Shown piece after piece: positions 33,138-42,751 of a DNA stretch of 64,000 nucleotides (its first letter is position 1; each line of letters begins with the position of its first letter). Where the stretch lies: assembly GCF_019649055.1 (NCBI RefSeq), contig NW_026570270.1, forward strand, positions 744,001 to 808,000. Direction: 5' to 3'. Made by a program: the position numbers and the translations under genes. This DNA comes from Paramacrobiotus metropolitanus. Taxonomy: Eukaryota > Tardigrada > Eutardigrada > Parachela > Macrobiotidae. The notes beneath the pieces were generated by a model, which saw nothing but the letters and a program-made list of their open reading frames with translations, made no database searches and was not told the origin of the DNA.

Positions 33138-33647
33138 TTAATCGTTACTGCATAAGGTACAGATTTTTATGAAATTATCACAATCACGCCTCATTTCCGG
33201 CCAGAAGAGACGAAGACTTCTATACAAGTAATCATACGGCGTAATATTACTGTTATACTTATGCAACAACCGCCGATGTACAGACTCAACTAAGATTTTA
33301 CGCCACTGATAAGGAATGAGAATTTTAGGTACCCTTTTTGCAATGTCCTGTTTTTCTCCATAATGGCAAATAATGCCGTTTACTTTTAGAACTAAAGGAA
33401 GATGCCAGGCCGCGTATGCAGATTCCTCAAGAGTGCAATCTCCATCAACAACGGCGTCCCACAACATCATGTCACTACACTCCATTTGTCGATACTTCCA
33501 GAATTCCTGCTTATCAATGGCGTCATCGGATATTACGCCTTGTGGCCAGAACTGCTCAATCGGACGTGCCCAAGCCGCGGCTGGTAGGATTCTATCTTCT
33601 ACAACGGCCAGGGAAGGCTTCGATGATTGTGCTGGTACAATTTCCAT
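33138..33647 (-). pseudogene. Retroelement fragment with integrase zinc-finger (H2C2) domain
   Basis: About 169 open codons. The second half is the HHCC zinc-binding domain of retroviral-type integrase: VHRRLLHKYN, then YLYRSLRLFWPEMRRDC and ICTLC. The frame stops directly after the second Cys pair, where the catalytic core should follow. The sequence differs from the H2C2 domain of the adjoining gypsy element, so it is a remnant of another element rather than a duplicate. Confidence 0.7.
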
Positions 33648-33727
33648 CGCGTTACAGGTAATGGGCGGGGAATCACCAGCCGACGGCGCAACGGGTTCAG
33701 ATTGGCCCCCTCCCAGCTGGGATACAT

Positions 33728-36655
33728 TCAGAATAGCCGGATCTCTGTTATTTGTAGCATACGCTTTTTAGCATCACCCGACGGGTCTCTTTTACGCTTT
33801 TTGTCGTTGTTCTGATTAATAAATCTCTCCACAGGTTTCACCACACGCCCGGAGCGGGTTTTGAGCAATGGAACTGCCTCCATCTGGTTATCCAGGTATT
33901 CAGCATACTCAGCATCAAGGCGCGACGATGCTGAGTCAACGGATGGAATCACCGGCGGCGGCGCGGGCGCCTCAGCTAATTCATCGGGGCATTCCTTTTC
34001 CACACAGTCGAGTAATTTCGGTAAGTGCTCGTCTTGTAGAATAGTATCGACGTCGCGGAAATTATACGGCTTTAAACGGCTGACATGTACAGTGTCAGTT
34101 TTGACATTTCCGCGCCGGTTACTTTTTACTACATAATGCACCGGTCCTGACTGACGCACGATTTCCCATCCAGCAGTCCAACGGGGCATAAGGGATGGAT
34201 TCTTCCCCACTTTCCGATGAAGTACGTACACCAGAACCTGATCTCCCGGTTTATACGATACATGTGAAATATTTGCATCGTAACGAATTTTGTCCTTAAG
34301 TTTATGGCGAAACTCTTCTGCATTCACCAAGTCCAAGGCCTCACCAAGGCCACGCTGCATCTGCTGTACATATATGTGAGCGGGAATTACGAAATCCTCT
34401 TCAAATGGCAAGAAGTTATTTATCGGTAAGCGCATCTCGGTGCCGTGCATCATGAAGAATGGTGAACGGCACGTTCGCTCCACAACCTTACTGTTAAATG
34501 CCGCACAAAGTGCTGGGAGGAATATATCCCAGTCACTTTGCTGTTCATTAACATACTTCGCCAACGCCTTTTTGATTTCCCCTACACGTTTTTCAACAAG
34601 ACCGTTACCCTGCTGGTGGCCTGACGCCGTCGGTGCGTGAGCAACACCAGCGAGAGCGAGAAGCTCCCGAAACATTTCAGACATGAAATTGCTGCCGCGG
34701 TCCGAGGTAATGTGTACAGGCATACCAAAGACTGTGAGAATACGACGATAAAAGAATAACGCCAATGTGGCAGCATCATTTCTCTCAACTGCCTCTGCGA
34801 CTATATATTTGCTCCCGTAATCGACAGCGATTATTATGTTTTTATTTCCAGATTCCGTCGTTGGAAGGGCCGGAGCAACGTCGATTGCCCAAACTAACCG
34901 GGGAGGAACCGTCGGATTTGACTGGAGAGCACCGGCCGGTGCCGTAGCAAGAGGGTTTTGTGCAAGGCACGCCGGGCAAGAGGCACAATAACTTTTAACG
35001 GACTCGAACATACGGGGCCAATAAAAATATTTATACATCCTCTTATAGGTGGCCAGGACGCCCAAGTGTGCTGCTAACGGGGAATCATGGTTATCCTGAA
35101 GGAACTGAAGCCGCCAGTGAACAGGTACATACATGCAGTAATAGATCTTCCGGTTTAATTCAAACTTGTAGTATACAACGCCCTGTTTCACTACAAATTT
35201 GTTTAGGTGTAATTTCTCGTGCTCTGACATTTTTTCCTTTTTATTCTCTAGGAGCAGTCGCCATCGGACAATCCGGGCATCGCGAGACTGCTCCTCAGCC
35301 CAGTGTGAGGCTTTATCATCCGTAATCAACTTTTGGACTTTATCAGTGTCGAAGGCCTGCATATCCTCCTGGGAGACTGCCTTCACTTCAGCCGACATCA
35401 TTTCGAACCGGATGTCCACATAATCTCTCTCCAAAACCGCAAAGCAGCATTCAATCATCGCTGCATCACCGGCGAAAGGGTGAGTTTGTCGGTAGTCAAA
35501 TTCGATATCCGAGTCGTCGGAGTCGGGTTCCGGTTGCTCTCCTGGATTTCTACTCAGGGCATCAGCAATAACGTTCTCTTTGCCAGGTATGTGAACAGGT
35601 TTAGTGTTAAACTGCTGGATATACAACGCCCAGCGGCCGAGGCGGCCAGCGGCATCGCGCATATTATTTAGGAAGACCAAGGCTTGGTGATCAGTTTGAA
35701 CTTCAAACTGATAATCAGACAAATAGTGTTTCCATTTTTTAAGAGCACAAATAACTGCATAGGCCTCAAGCTCAGTAGGGAAATACAGTCTTTTTTGCGT
35801 CTCTGTCAACTTGCGACTCAAATATGCGATAGGTCTCCAGTTCGTCGGCACATCAGTTGGTTTATCCTTGGGACATTGCATAAGGACTGCACCCACCGCA
35901 ATAGTACTGGCATCGACGATAACACGCGACAAAGCCTCCGGGTCATAACGGGCCAAGACCGGCGCCGTCACCAAGGCCTCCTTCAATTGTGCGACAGCCC
36001 CACACTGATCCGTTCCCCATTCAAAGGTAACTTTTTTAGGAATTAATTTTTGAAGCGGCTCAGCGATTTCTTGAAAATTCTTAATAAATTGGCGATAATA
36101 TCCAACCATGCCCAAAAATCTGAGAATATCTTTCTTATCTTTTATAGGACCGAACTCCTTAACCGCCTGGATTTTCTCTGGATCCGTACTTATACCAAAC
36201 TGATCAACCGTATGACCCAAAAAGGTAATCGAATTAACAAATAATTCTGTTTTTTCAGGATTAATGGTCCAGCCGCATTCCTGGAGCCGCAGGAAAAGCT
36301 CCTGTAAGTCTCGCATATGATCAGCCAGGTTTTTACTGAAGACAATAATGTCATCAATAAAAACCAACACGTTCCTCCACTTCATGTTCGCAAGAGTCAA
36401 ATCCATGGCGCGTTGGAAAGCAGAAGGCGCATCCTTCATCCCAAAAGGTAAGACTTTGTATTGAAACGTGAACTCTTCACCAACCATTGTTGTTTTACAT
36501 CGGTCTTCTGGTTTAATTTTAATTTGCCAAATTCCACTTTTTAAATCGATCTTGCTAAAAACCGTTGCTTTGTCAAGAGCATTCAATATATCGTCCACTC
36601 TGGGAAGCGGGTAACTACTGCCCATTAATCTTTCGTTAAACTTACGGAAATCCAC
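33728..36655 (-). CDS. pol: Gypsy pol: reverse transcriptase, RNase H, integrase
   Basis: 975 open codons. RT active site VFIDDIIVFSK at about residue 98. RNase H with VIVDASTIAVGAVL, ELEAYAVICALKKW and TDHQAL at about 245-335. Integrase H2C2 finger (AAHLGVLATYKRMY...CASCPACL) at about 530-575; catalytic core with WAIDV, TSDRGSNF and NGLVEKRVGE giving the D,D,E triad at about 600-710; a GPY/F-like module (SGPVHYVV) near 840; basic tail. The frame has no ATG at its start: it is the continuation of the RT begun at 36939-36658, separated by a one-base deletion next to 36,660. Confidence 0.95.
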   Translation of the reverse strand: MDFRKFNERLMGSSYPLPRVDDILNALDKATVFSKIDLKSGIWQIKIKPEDRCKTTMVGEEFTFQYKVLPFGMKDAPSAFQRAMDLTLANMKWRNVLVFIDDIIVFSKNLADHMRDLQELFLRLQECGWTINPEKTELFVNSITFLGHTVDQFGISTDPEKIQAVKEFGPIKDKKDILRFLGMVGYYRQFIKNFQEIAEPLQKLIPKKVTFEWGTDQCGAVAQLKEALVTAPVLARYDPEALSRVIVDASTIAVGAVLMQCPKDKPTDVPTNWRPIAYLSRKLTETQKRLYFPTELEAYAVICALKKWKHYLSDYQFEVQTDHQALVFLNNMRDAAGRLGRWALYIQQFNTKPVHIPGKENVIADALSRNPGEQPEPDSDDSDIEFDYRQTHPFAGDAAMIECCFAVLERDYVDIRFEMMSAEVKAVSQEDMQAFDTDKVQKLITDDKASHWAEEQSRDARIVRWRLLLENKKEKMSEHEKLHLNKFVVKQGVVYYKFELNRKIYYCMYVPVHWRLQFLQDNHDSPLAAHLGVLATYKRMYKYFYWPRMFESVKSYCASCPACLAQNPLATAPAGALQSNPTVPPRLVWAIDVAPALPTTESGNKNIIIAVDYGSKYIVAEAVERNDAATLALFFYRRILTVFGMPVHITSDRGSNFMSEMFRELLALAGVAHAPTASGHQQGNGLVEKRVGEIKKALAKYVNEQQSDWDIFLPALCAAFNSKVVERTCRSPFFMMHGTEMRLPINNFLPFEEDFVIPAHIYVQQMQRGLGEALDLVNAEEFRHKLKDKIRYDANISHVSYKPGDQVLVYVLHRKVGKNPSLMPRWTAGWEIVRQSGPVHYVVKSNRRGNVKTDTVHVSRLKPYNFRDVDTILQDEHLPKLLDCVEKECPDELAEAPAPPPVIPSVDSASSRLDAEYAEYLDNQMEAVPLLKTRSGRVVKPVERFINQNNDKKRKRDPSGDAKKRMLQITEIRLF

Positions 36656-36657
36656 GG

Positions 36658-36939
36658 TTAACGCCTGGATTTATCCTTCTTCTTTACGATGCAAATAGGA
36701 CTTCCCCACGCCGAATTTGTTGGCTCAATGATACCGTCTTTAATCATTTCCTGTGTTTTAGCTTGGAGCCATTTACGATCTTCAAACGATGTACGATACG
36801 GGGGAGTTCTGACCGGCAAGCTGGTGCCTGTATCCACGGAGTGCTCATAAATGGTACAGCATCCCACAGGACGCGTTTTAGTCGGTAAGACTGATTTTGC
36901 CTGATAAAATATAGCCTTCAATTCATCTTGCTGGGACAA
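36658..36939 (-). CDS. Gypsy pol: N-terminal end of reverse transcriptase
   Basis: Short open frame with the conserved RT entry: VRTPPYRTSFEDRKWL, IIEPTNSAWGSPICIVKKKD. It stops where the next RT block (VDFRKFN) begins in another frame one base away, and at its 5' side it overlaps the end of the 36918-38171 frame in a different frame. It is one segment of a single pol gene split by two single-base changes. Confidence 0.85.
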   Translation of the reverse strand: MSQQDELKAIFYQAKSVLPTKTRPVGCCTIYEHSVDTGTSLPVRTPPYRTSFEDRKWLQAKTQEMIKDGIIEPTNSAWGSPICIVKKKDKSRR

Positions 36940-38171
36940 ATGTCTCCCACTTTAATCTTTGCGAAAGTTTCCTCTGTTTCAGGATCAACAGCACTGACGG
37001 CAGGTGGCGGCAACTGCATGGCCACACATTCATGGATTTTCTCCGGCACTGGAATGCCCTTGTCATCACAGGGAACACCATTGATCTCTTCTTGACAATT
37101 CTCTTGGAACTCCGGCGAGTCCATCTGATAGACCGCATCGACGAGCGCGACTTCGCCAAGGTTAGTTTCTTCGTTTAAAACCAACGGTTTGTCAGAGACA
37201 TTAACGACGCAGACTCGACAATTACCATACTCATTTAATGTTAAAACGCCGTCCAGTAGTACCGCATTCTTGTTTGATTCAGGAATTTTTCCTTCGTAGA
37301 GAAAGGGCTGAGTATATAAATACTCATCCTGGAACTCCATGAATTGCTCATCAGACATAGACGTCATAGCGCGGATAATTCCCTGCGAGTGGGGTTGAAA
37401 TATGACCGGCGAAGCTGGAAACAGCTCCATTTTGAAGCAATCAATCGGACCGGGTTCTGGCTCGAAGCGGTAAATATCATGTTCTACCGAATTAACTTCA
37501 ACCTGTGCTTGTGCCTGTTTCAGATGGGCGTCCCTGTACGCCAACTCGATGACATCCTTCGAATAGACGCAAGCTGGAATATCTGTGGACTCACGGACGT
37601 CCTGAGACCGTTTCGGTAAATTTTTAGCCGTCGGTTGTTGTAGCACCGGTGCCGGCTGAACTGTCTCAGCCGACATCTGACTTGCAGCCTCGCGCTCTGC
37701 ATACTCCCGCCGAATTCTGCGGCTGTAACTGAACTTTTTACGCCTGGGCGAGCTTCTTCCTGAACCTTCCGGTGACGGTTCATAATTTCCCACGGTGGGT
37801 TGGACTAGACTGACAGCTGCAGATTCACTCAATGCTTTTTGTTTCTGAATCTCATTCCAGATTTCCCACTGTTCATTCATATTAACATTTGTCGAGACAT
37901 CGTAGGTCGCTCTGACATCCTCTGAAACGAACTCAGACGGCTTCGGCGGCGGTGAGTTACTAATCATTTGAGAATTTATTTCCCTTTGCTTCTCCGCTTG
38001 TTTATCTTCGTAGGAGACCGGACACGGGCCGATATTAATGGGTTTCATGCCATCTGCAGGGACAAAGCTACCATTTTCAAATTCACCTGCTGGTGCCGGG
38101 TTATCCACAGAAAAGGTAACTTTACGTTTTCCTGCAGCTTTCTGTGCGTGTAATTGCTCTGTGCGTTTCAA
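36918..38171 (-). CDS. Gypsy polyprotein segment before RT (protease/linker position)
   Basis: 417 open codons upstream of RT. The first 200 residues are charged and of low complexity. The later part (PVIFQPHSQGIIRA, CRVCVVNVSDKPLVLNEETNLGEV) resembles the beta-rich segment that follows the protease in many gypsy polyproteins. I cannot find a DTG or DSG protease active site in this frame or nearby, so the protease is missing, strongly changed or in a broken frame. Confidence 0.65.
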   Translation of the reverse strand: MKRTEQLHAQKAAGKRKVTFSVDNPAPAGEFENGSFVPADGMKPINIGPCPVSYEDKQAEKQREINSQMISNSPPPKPSEFVSEDVRATYDVSTNVNMNEQWEIWNEIQKQKALSESAAVSLVQPTVGNYEPSPEGSGRSSPRRKKFSYSRRIRREYAEREAASQMSAETVQPAPVLQQPTAKNLPKRSQDVRESTDIPACVYSKDVIELAYRDAHLKQAQAQVEVNSVEHDIYRFEPEPGPIDCFKMELFPASPVIFQPHSQGIIRAMTSMSDEQFMEFQDEYLYTQPFLYEGKIPESNKNAVLLDGVLTLNEYGNCRVCVVNVSDKPLVLNEETNLGEVALVDAVYQMDSPEFQENCQEEINGVPCDDKGIPVPEKIHECVAMQLPPPAVSAVDPETEETFAKIKVGDICPSKMN

Positions 38172-38347
38172 GGTTTCAAAATGCCGGCGATCATTAATCG
38201 AGTTTCGACAGACCTCGCAGTTCTTTTCATAGCGCTCGATTTCAATTATACAATCAGGCCATTAAAATAATTTCACCAAGTACGGATATAGCTTTTCATG
38301 CCGACCGTACGCTTGCTTATGAATAAGAATTTCGTGGAAGCAGGCGA

Positions 38348-38728
38348 TTAATTTCTGTCGCCATTGGTGCGGCACATAAATCCGTGGACAGGCGCCACTA
38401 TGATCGGGTACTCTGCACAATATACCTTCGCAGATAACAAACCGATTAGTTTCGTACTTCGTAAAATTAGTATTAGCATGCGACGGCTTTTATACATCTT
38501 GTACCACATCCGGCTATCAACACACTGCTGTTGCGTTTCGCGCCAAAACTGTGGATCTCTGAAACGTTGTTCCGATGGAAACAACTGTTTATCCTGTGGC
38601 CTGTCCATCGGCGTCATCCATTTCTTCAACTCTGGATTGCGTGCCATGTAAGACGGATAATCATGGACTTCATCGACGTCTCTGCGGTCACGCTCAACAG
38701 GTATAACATTTAGCAGCTTATTGTCCAT
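38348..38728 (-). CDS. Gypsy polyprotein segment, unassigned
   Basis: 126 open codons between the gag repeat and the linker frame: acidic/Tyr-rich start (DEVHDYPSYMARNPELKKW), helix with QFWRETQQQCVDSRMWYKMYKSRRM, and a Cys-containing end. Probably part of gag or of the gag-pol junction of the same element; no motif decides. Confidence 0.4.
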   Translation of the reverse strand: MDNKLLNVIPVERDRRDVDEVHDYPSYMARNPELKKWMTPMDRPQDKQLFPSEQRFRDPQFWRETQQQCVDSRMWYKMYKSRRMLILILRSTKLIGLLSAKVYCAEYPIIVAPVHGFMCRTNGDRN

Positions 38729-38738
38729 GCTCAGACAT

Positions 38739-39485
38739 TCCCGGCTGTGCCGTTCCCGGCTGTGCCGTTCCCGGCTGTGCCGTTCCCGGCTGTGCCGTTC
38801 CCGGCTGTGCCGTTCCCGGCTGTGCCGTTCCCGGCTGTGCCGTTCCCGTTGTTCCTGGCTGCCGTTCCCGGCTGTGTTGTTCCTTGTGTTGTTCCCGGCT
38901 GTTGTTCCTTATTGTGTTGTTCCTATTGTGTTGTTCCCGGCTGTTGTTCCTTTTGTTGCCGTTGTAAGCTTGTGCCGTTCCGGCTGTTCTTTTTGTGTTG
39001 TTCCGTTTTGTTGTTCCCGGCTGTGTTGTTCTTTATTGTGTTGTTCCCGGCTGTTGTTCCTATTGTGCCGTTTTATTGTGTTGTTCCCGTTATTGTGTTG
39101 TTCCATTGTGTTGTTCCCGGTTGTGTTAATTCTGCAGTTGTTCTATTGTGTTGTTCCTTATTGTGTTGTTCCCGGCTGTTGTTCTTGGCCGTTGTTCCCG
39201 TGTTGTGTGTTCCCTGGGTTGTTCGTTTGTGTTGTTCCGTTCTTGTTCCGTGTGTTGTCTCTGGTCCCATTCATTGTGCCGTTCCCGGCTGTGCCGTTCC
39301 CGGCTGCGTTGTTCCTTTTGTGCCGTTCCCGGCTGTGCCGTTCCCGGCTGTGCCGTTCCCGGCTGTGCCGTTCCCGGCTGTGCCGTTCCCGGCTGTGCCG
39401 TTCCCGGCTGTGCCGTTCCCGGCTGTGCCGTTCCCGGCTGTGCCGTTCCCGGCTGTGCCGTTCCCGGCACTGCCGGGAACGGCAC
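38739..39485. repeat. 15-bp minisatellite coding A-Q-P-G-T, with degenerate centre
   Basis: Units CGGCTGTGCCGTTCC repeat almost perfectly at about 38739-38850 (roughly 7 copies) and 39320-39470 (roughly 10 copies). Between them lies a 430-bp GT-rich stretch built from the same words (TGTTGTTCCCGGCTG) but with many indels. On the minus strand the clean copies encode AQPGT. The array ends in a perfect 15-bp inverted repeat around a single base (39455-39469 and 39471-39485). Confidence 0.9.
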
Positions 39486-40127
39486 TTCCTTAGCCGGTTT
39501 GGACAACGATGCGAAGATGCGGCTCATGAAGTCCGGGTCTGGCTTGTTAAAGTCGGACGACTGCTTACAGATCCTTCTGATCTGGGCAATCCACCCTTTC
39601 ACGGCTGTCTTGTCGCCGTCGAAGGTTAGCTGGGTGGTCCGGGCGTTGTTCTTTGCATTAGCCTTTGCATACGAGTCGGCCAGCATCTGCATGTGTACCA
39701 GGTCATGCACTGGCGGACTGGCATTTGGCAACGGTGCAGGCGTTATCTGCTGTACCACTACTCGTGGCGGTAGCTGCAGTGCCTATGGCGCTGGGCCCGG
39801 CTGATGCCCCTGTTGAGGGTTCAACAACGGTTGAGGCGGGTATTGGATTGCTCCGTTGGACGCCATCAACCCGTATGTTTCATTAGGCAGCTGAACTAGC
39901 ACGGGCGCATTCTGGCCCTGGTTTTGCTGAGCTGCCGGTCTGGGTGGCGTCGCCGCCGTTGGCGGTGCGCCGGGTGGATTGGGCACATTCTGGCCCGGCT
40001 GTAGTTGGGCTTGGCCCGTTGGGGCCGATGGCCCGAACATTGGGCTCGGCGGGTTGGCCCGGTTTGGTTTCGTGCTGCTTGTTGGAGCTTGACCTGATAC
40101 CAGATGTGGGCTCAGGCGAAAGTTCAT
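39126..40127 (-). pseudogene. Gypsy gag core with one in-frame stop and a repeat tail
   Basis: ATG at 40127. A Pro/Gln/Gly-rich segment (PTGQAQLQPGQNVPNPP) reaches a TAG near 39,783; the same frame continues after it through a gag-like helical region (TQLTFDGDKTAVKGWIAQIRRI, FMSRIFASLSKPAKE) and then into A-Q-P-G-T pentapeptide repeats coded by a 15-bp minisatellite. The first stop makes it a two-part frame. The helical segment resembles gag of small gypsy-type elements by pattern only. Confidence 0.65.
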
Positions 40128-40599
40128 ATTCGGGAACAGTCATGGGTACAAATGGACATGGCCCTAAGTATCCTCGGCTCGGCGCCTGGTTGTCAAACGT
40201 CGGCTGGCTGGGCTAAAGAATAATCCGGTTGACACGGACGGTTGAGTCTGAGTGGCGGGCGTCACTATGGTCTATTGACCCATAGTTGCCGATGCGGTGA
40301 CCCTGATTGGTGGTGACAGCAGCGTTACTGTCGCAGCTGATGATCCCTGGTTCATTGAACTCAAGGGCGTCGGTATGGTCGGCGGTTGTCCCGTTGATGG
40401 CTCCGTTTGGAACCATTGACGTGGTAACGTTGATGATACACTGGCTGCTGGTAGAACCGTTGGTCCTGCCGCAGGGCCTCGTTGGCTTTTTCTTGTCGAC
40501 TTTGTGTATCCGAGTCCGGAAAGGTCGGTGGTTCTGCGGACATCTCGAAATGTAAATTCTAGAGATGTACTGTACTGCTACCCTGCACTTGTCCAGACT

Positions 40600-41330
40600 T
40601 TTGTACGGTTTGAACCTACTGCACTGTAGTCGAGTGAGAGCTAAAGCCGCTCACGTTCAGTCAGCTGCCTGCTCTCTGTACGCAGTTGCAGGCCGTGTAT
40701 GTGAATCGTGAATGGGCTCATACAACGTACGTGCGCCTGCACTGCAAAATAAATGGACAAGTGCAGGGTAGCAGTACAGTAATTTTTTCGCATCTAAGCA
40801 GGCGTTCTCCGTGCTTAGCCTTTCCAGGTCCTCGTTAAGTTCAGTAATACGTCGGGTGGCCGCCTGGTAGTCTTTGACCAGACCGGCATTGCTGGGCTCC
40901 AATTTGATGATCCGGTTGTGTTGGCCCTGAATCACCTGTTTGGCTTGGCTGAAGGCCGACTCAAAGGACAAAATTCTGTTGCCCAACGGCGCTGTTTTGC
41001 ACAAGTTGGGCTCAAATCGTTGATTCGGTCTTGAGCTGGCTCGGGAGGGCAGCGATCTGCTGCTGTAGTTGCACGATCTGTGCTGCTTTCTGTTGAACCG
41101 TTTGGTCCAATAGTCCTCCTTGTTGGGTCACCTGGACGAGAGTTTAATGATTCTCATACAGCAGGTGAAATCCGTTGCGCAAGCGGTAAATCTCGTCCTG
41201 CAGCTTGGACATGTCATCGACAAGACGATCGTTTTCTGTCTGAAGTTGGTCCGCCTCAGAGTCAGTTTCGTCGATGATGATTCGACTTCCCGCCAGCCGA
41301 GCAAACAGTTTGTTTGTCTGTTGAGGGTTT
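40600..41330 (-). pseudogene. Coiled-coil region upstream of gypsy gag, frame-broken
   Basis: Minus-strand frames encode three coiled-coil stretches in sequence: DQLQTENDRLVDDMSKLQDE (about 41230-41170), QKAAQIVQLQQQIAALPSQL (about 41085-41030) and ITELNEDLERLSTENACL (about 40850-40790). They are separated by stops or frame changes. They probably form the N-terminal part of the same gag, since the helical style and strand agree, but this is inference. Confidence 0.5.
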
Positions 41331-41456
41331 ATAACGGGCCCGCATTTTATGGCATTTTTTTAGCATTTTCTAATTATTTTGTAAGTGAGTTGCCGCGACT
41401 TCAAAACAATCGTTGCATTTTATTGCCATTTCTTGCATCTGACCTTGGAGTTTATT

Positions 41457-41625
41457 TGTAGTGTAGTGGCTACGCGCCATATTAGCGCGTAGCAACCCGC
41501 ATGACTGTGTTGACCTGTAGAGGACGCATTTTATGTGGTACTACGAGTATTTCCATTATTATCATTATTACTCAGTATCTATCCGGCCAGAGTGGCACAA
41601 TAAACATCTGTGCCAAGACGTGACA
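41457..41625 (+). repeat. Left LTR of TR-GAG element
   Basis: 169 bp, TG...CA. Contains a 9-bp-arm hairpin GCTACGCGC/GCGCGTAGC with a 7-nt loop near its start and an AATAAA polyadenylation signal near its end. Confidence 0.93.
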
Positions 41626-41709
41626 ATTGGCGTGAAGTGTAGTATTCTCTGAACTCTGAAGCGGGAAAGGAGAAGAGGAAAGCGAGCGCTATATAATAAG
41701 AGATCGAAA

Positions 41710-42547
41710 ATGACGACCACAACCGATCAATTGACCAAGTTCAATCCGGAAACCATGGACTGGAAGGCGTGGAAGTTTTTGTATGATAATTATACTGTGC
41801 TGACCGACCTTCATACGGACAAGCACCGTGCCTTGCTAATAAACAGTCTGGACACGAAGGCCCTGCAGCTTTTAGTTTCGATGTGCAAACCCAAGATGCC
41901 GTCCGACTTCACACTGGGTGAACTGGTCACGAAGCTGGAAACGGCCTACGCCCCGTACACAAACCAAATAACCGAGTGGGCGCTGTTCTTCAGTCTTCGG
42001 CAGGACGAAAAAGAAAAGCCTGGTGGACTTCGCGACACGTTTACGTGACAAAACGATCCTATGCGACTTTCCGGCAACAGTGCTGGAGAAGATTTAAGTG
42101 CTGTGCTCGTGGCAGGCGTCAAAAGCGACGCAACAAGACGCTACCTAATGCTGCAAGAGCTGAAGACGTTCGCCCTCAAATTGCTATCAAATATGAAACA
42201 AGCGTGAAAGAGTGAGAAAAACTAATGTGGAAGAGAATGTGGTGAACAACATTAAGAAGCGAGAAATAAGAGTGAAGAAAGAGGAGAAGAGCAGTAGAGA
42301 AAAGAGACAGGAAGAGAATGATGACGAAAGTGGAAGTGAAGAAGAGATGCCGTCCCGGCGGAAATGTAAAAGATGTGGATCCTGGCGGCATACGCCAGAA
42401 GAATGCTGGTATAAAAACACCAGATGCAATGGTTGCGGCATGAAAGGCCATATAGAGAGGGCATGCCAGCAGAAGGACAACAAGAAGAAGGAAAAGGTCA
42501 ATACCGTCTACAATGTCGAGGAAGATTATTTCGACATTTTGCCATAA
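41710..42547 (+). pseudogene. gag: Ty3/gypsy-type gag with zinc knuckle, frame-broken
   Basis: ATG at 41710. N-terminal gag helices (FNPETMDWKAWKFLYDNY, KHRALLINSLDTKALQLL) are intact to about 42010. The conserved continuation then appears in other frames, with changes near 42012, 42097 and 42205. The last frame (to the stop at 42547) holds a Lys/Glu-rich region and paired CCHC-like knuckles (CKRCGSWRHTPEECW, CNGCGMKGHIERAC). Packaging in trans by a full element would be expected for this class. The broken frame contrasts with the matching LTRs. Confidence 0.85.
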
Positions 42548-42582
42548 TGTTCTGCTTTTTCACTTCATTTTAAGGGTGAAGA

Positions 42583-42751
42583 TGTAGTGTAGTGGCTACG
42601 CGCCATATTAGCGCGTAGCAACCCGCATGACTGTGTTGACCTGTAGAGGACGCATTTTATGTGGTACTACGAGTATTTCCATTATTATCATTATTACTCA
42701 GTATCTATCCGGCCAGAGTGGCACAATAAACATCTGTGCCAAGACGTGACA
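42583..42751 (+). repeat. Right LTR of TR-GAG element
   Basis: 169 bp, reads as identical to the left LTR throughout; preceded by purine tract AAGGGTGAAGA and followed by the target duplication TTATT. Confidence 0.93.

Larger units (their letters stand above)
33728..41330 (-). mobile_element. Ty3/gypsy-type LTR retrotransposon, decayed, LTRs not found
   Basis: In transcription order (minus strand) the block carries a coiled-coil/gag region (41.3-39.1 kb), a linker/protease-position frame (38.2-36.9 kb), reverse transcriptase, RNase H and integrase (36.9-33.7 kb). The order RT-RH-IN with a GPY-like C-terminus places it in Ty3/gypsy. A purine tract (CTGGGAGGGGG, about 33720-33710) follows the pol stop, but what comes next is a foreign integrase fragment, not an LTR. 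On the upstream side a second element has inserted at 41457. No terminal repeats pair across the block, so the ends are unknown. Several stops and shifts make it non-functional as assembled. Confidence 0.85.
41457..42751 (+). mobile_element. Gag-only LTR retrotransposon (TR-GAG type), 1,295 bp
   Basis: Two 169-bp direct LTRs, 41457-41625 and 42583-42751, which I read as identical, begin TG and end CA. Flanks are TTATT at 41452-41456 and TTATT at 42752-42756, a 5-bp target-site duplication. A primer-binding-type site TGGCGTGAAGTG starts at 41628 and a purine tract AAGGGTGAAGA ends just before the right LTR. Only gag is carried, with no pol. The gag is Ty3/gypsy-like with a CCHC knuckle. Matching LTRs point to recent insertion. 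It landed in the upstream flank of the gypsy element. Confidence 0.93.

Noticed and set aside
36655-36940. Programmed ribosomal frameshifting in gypsy pol
   Set aside because: The shifts fall within and next to the RT domain, not at the gag-pol border, and I see no slippery heptamer with a following structure.
38721-39804. Long plus-strand open frames of Cys/Arg/Ser or Val-Pro-Phe-Pro-Ala repeats
   Set aside because: They are the antisense and alternate-frame readings of the 15-bp minisatellite. The gag frame on the minus strand gives the AQPGT repeat continuous with gag sequence.
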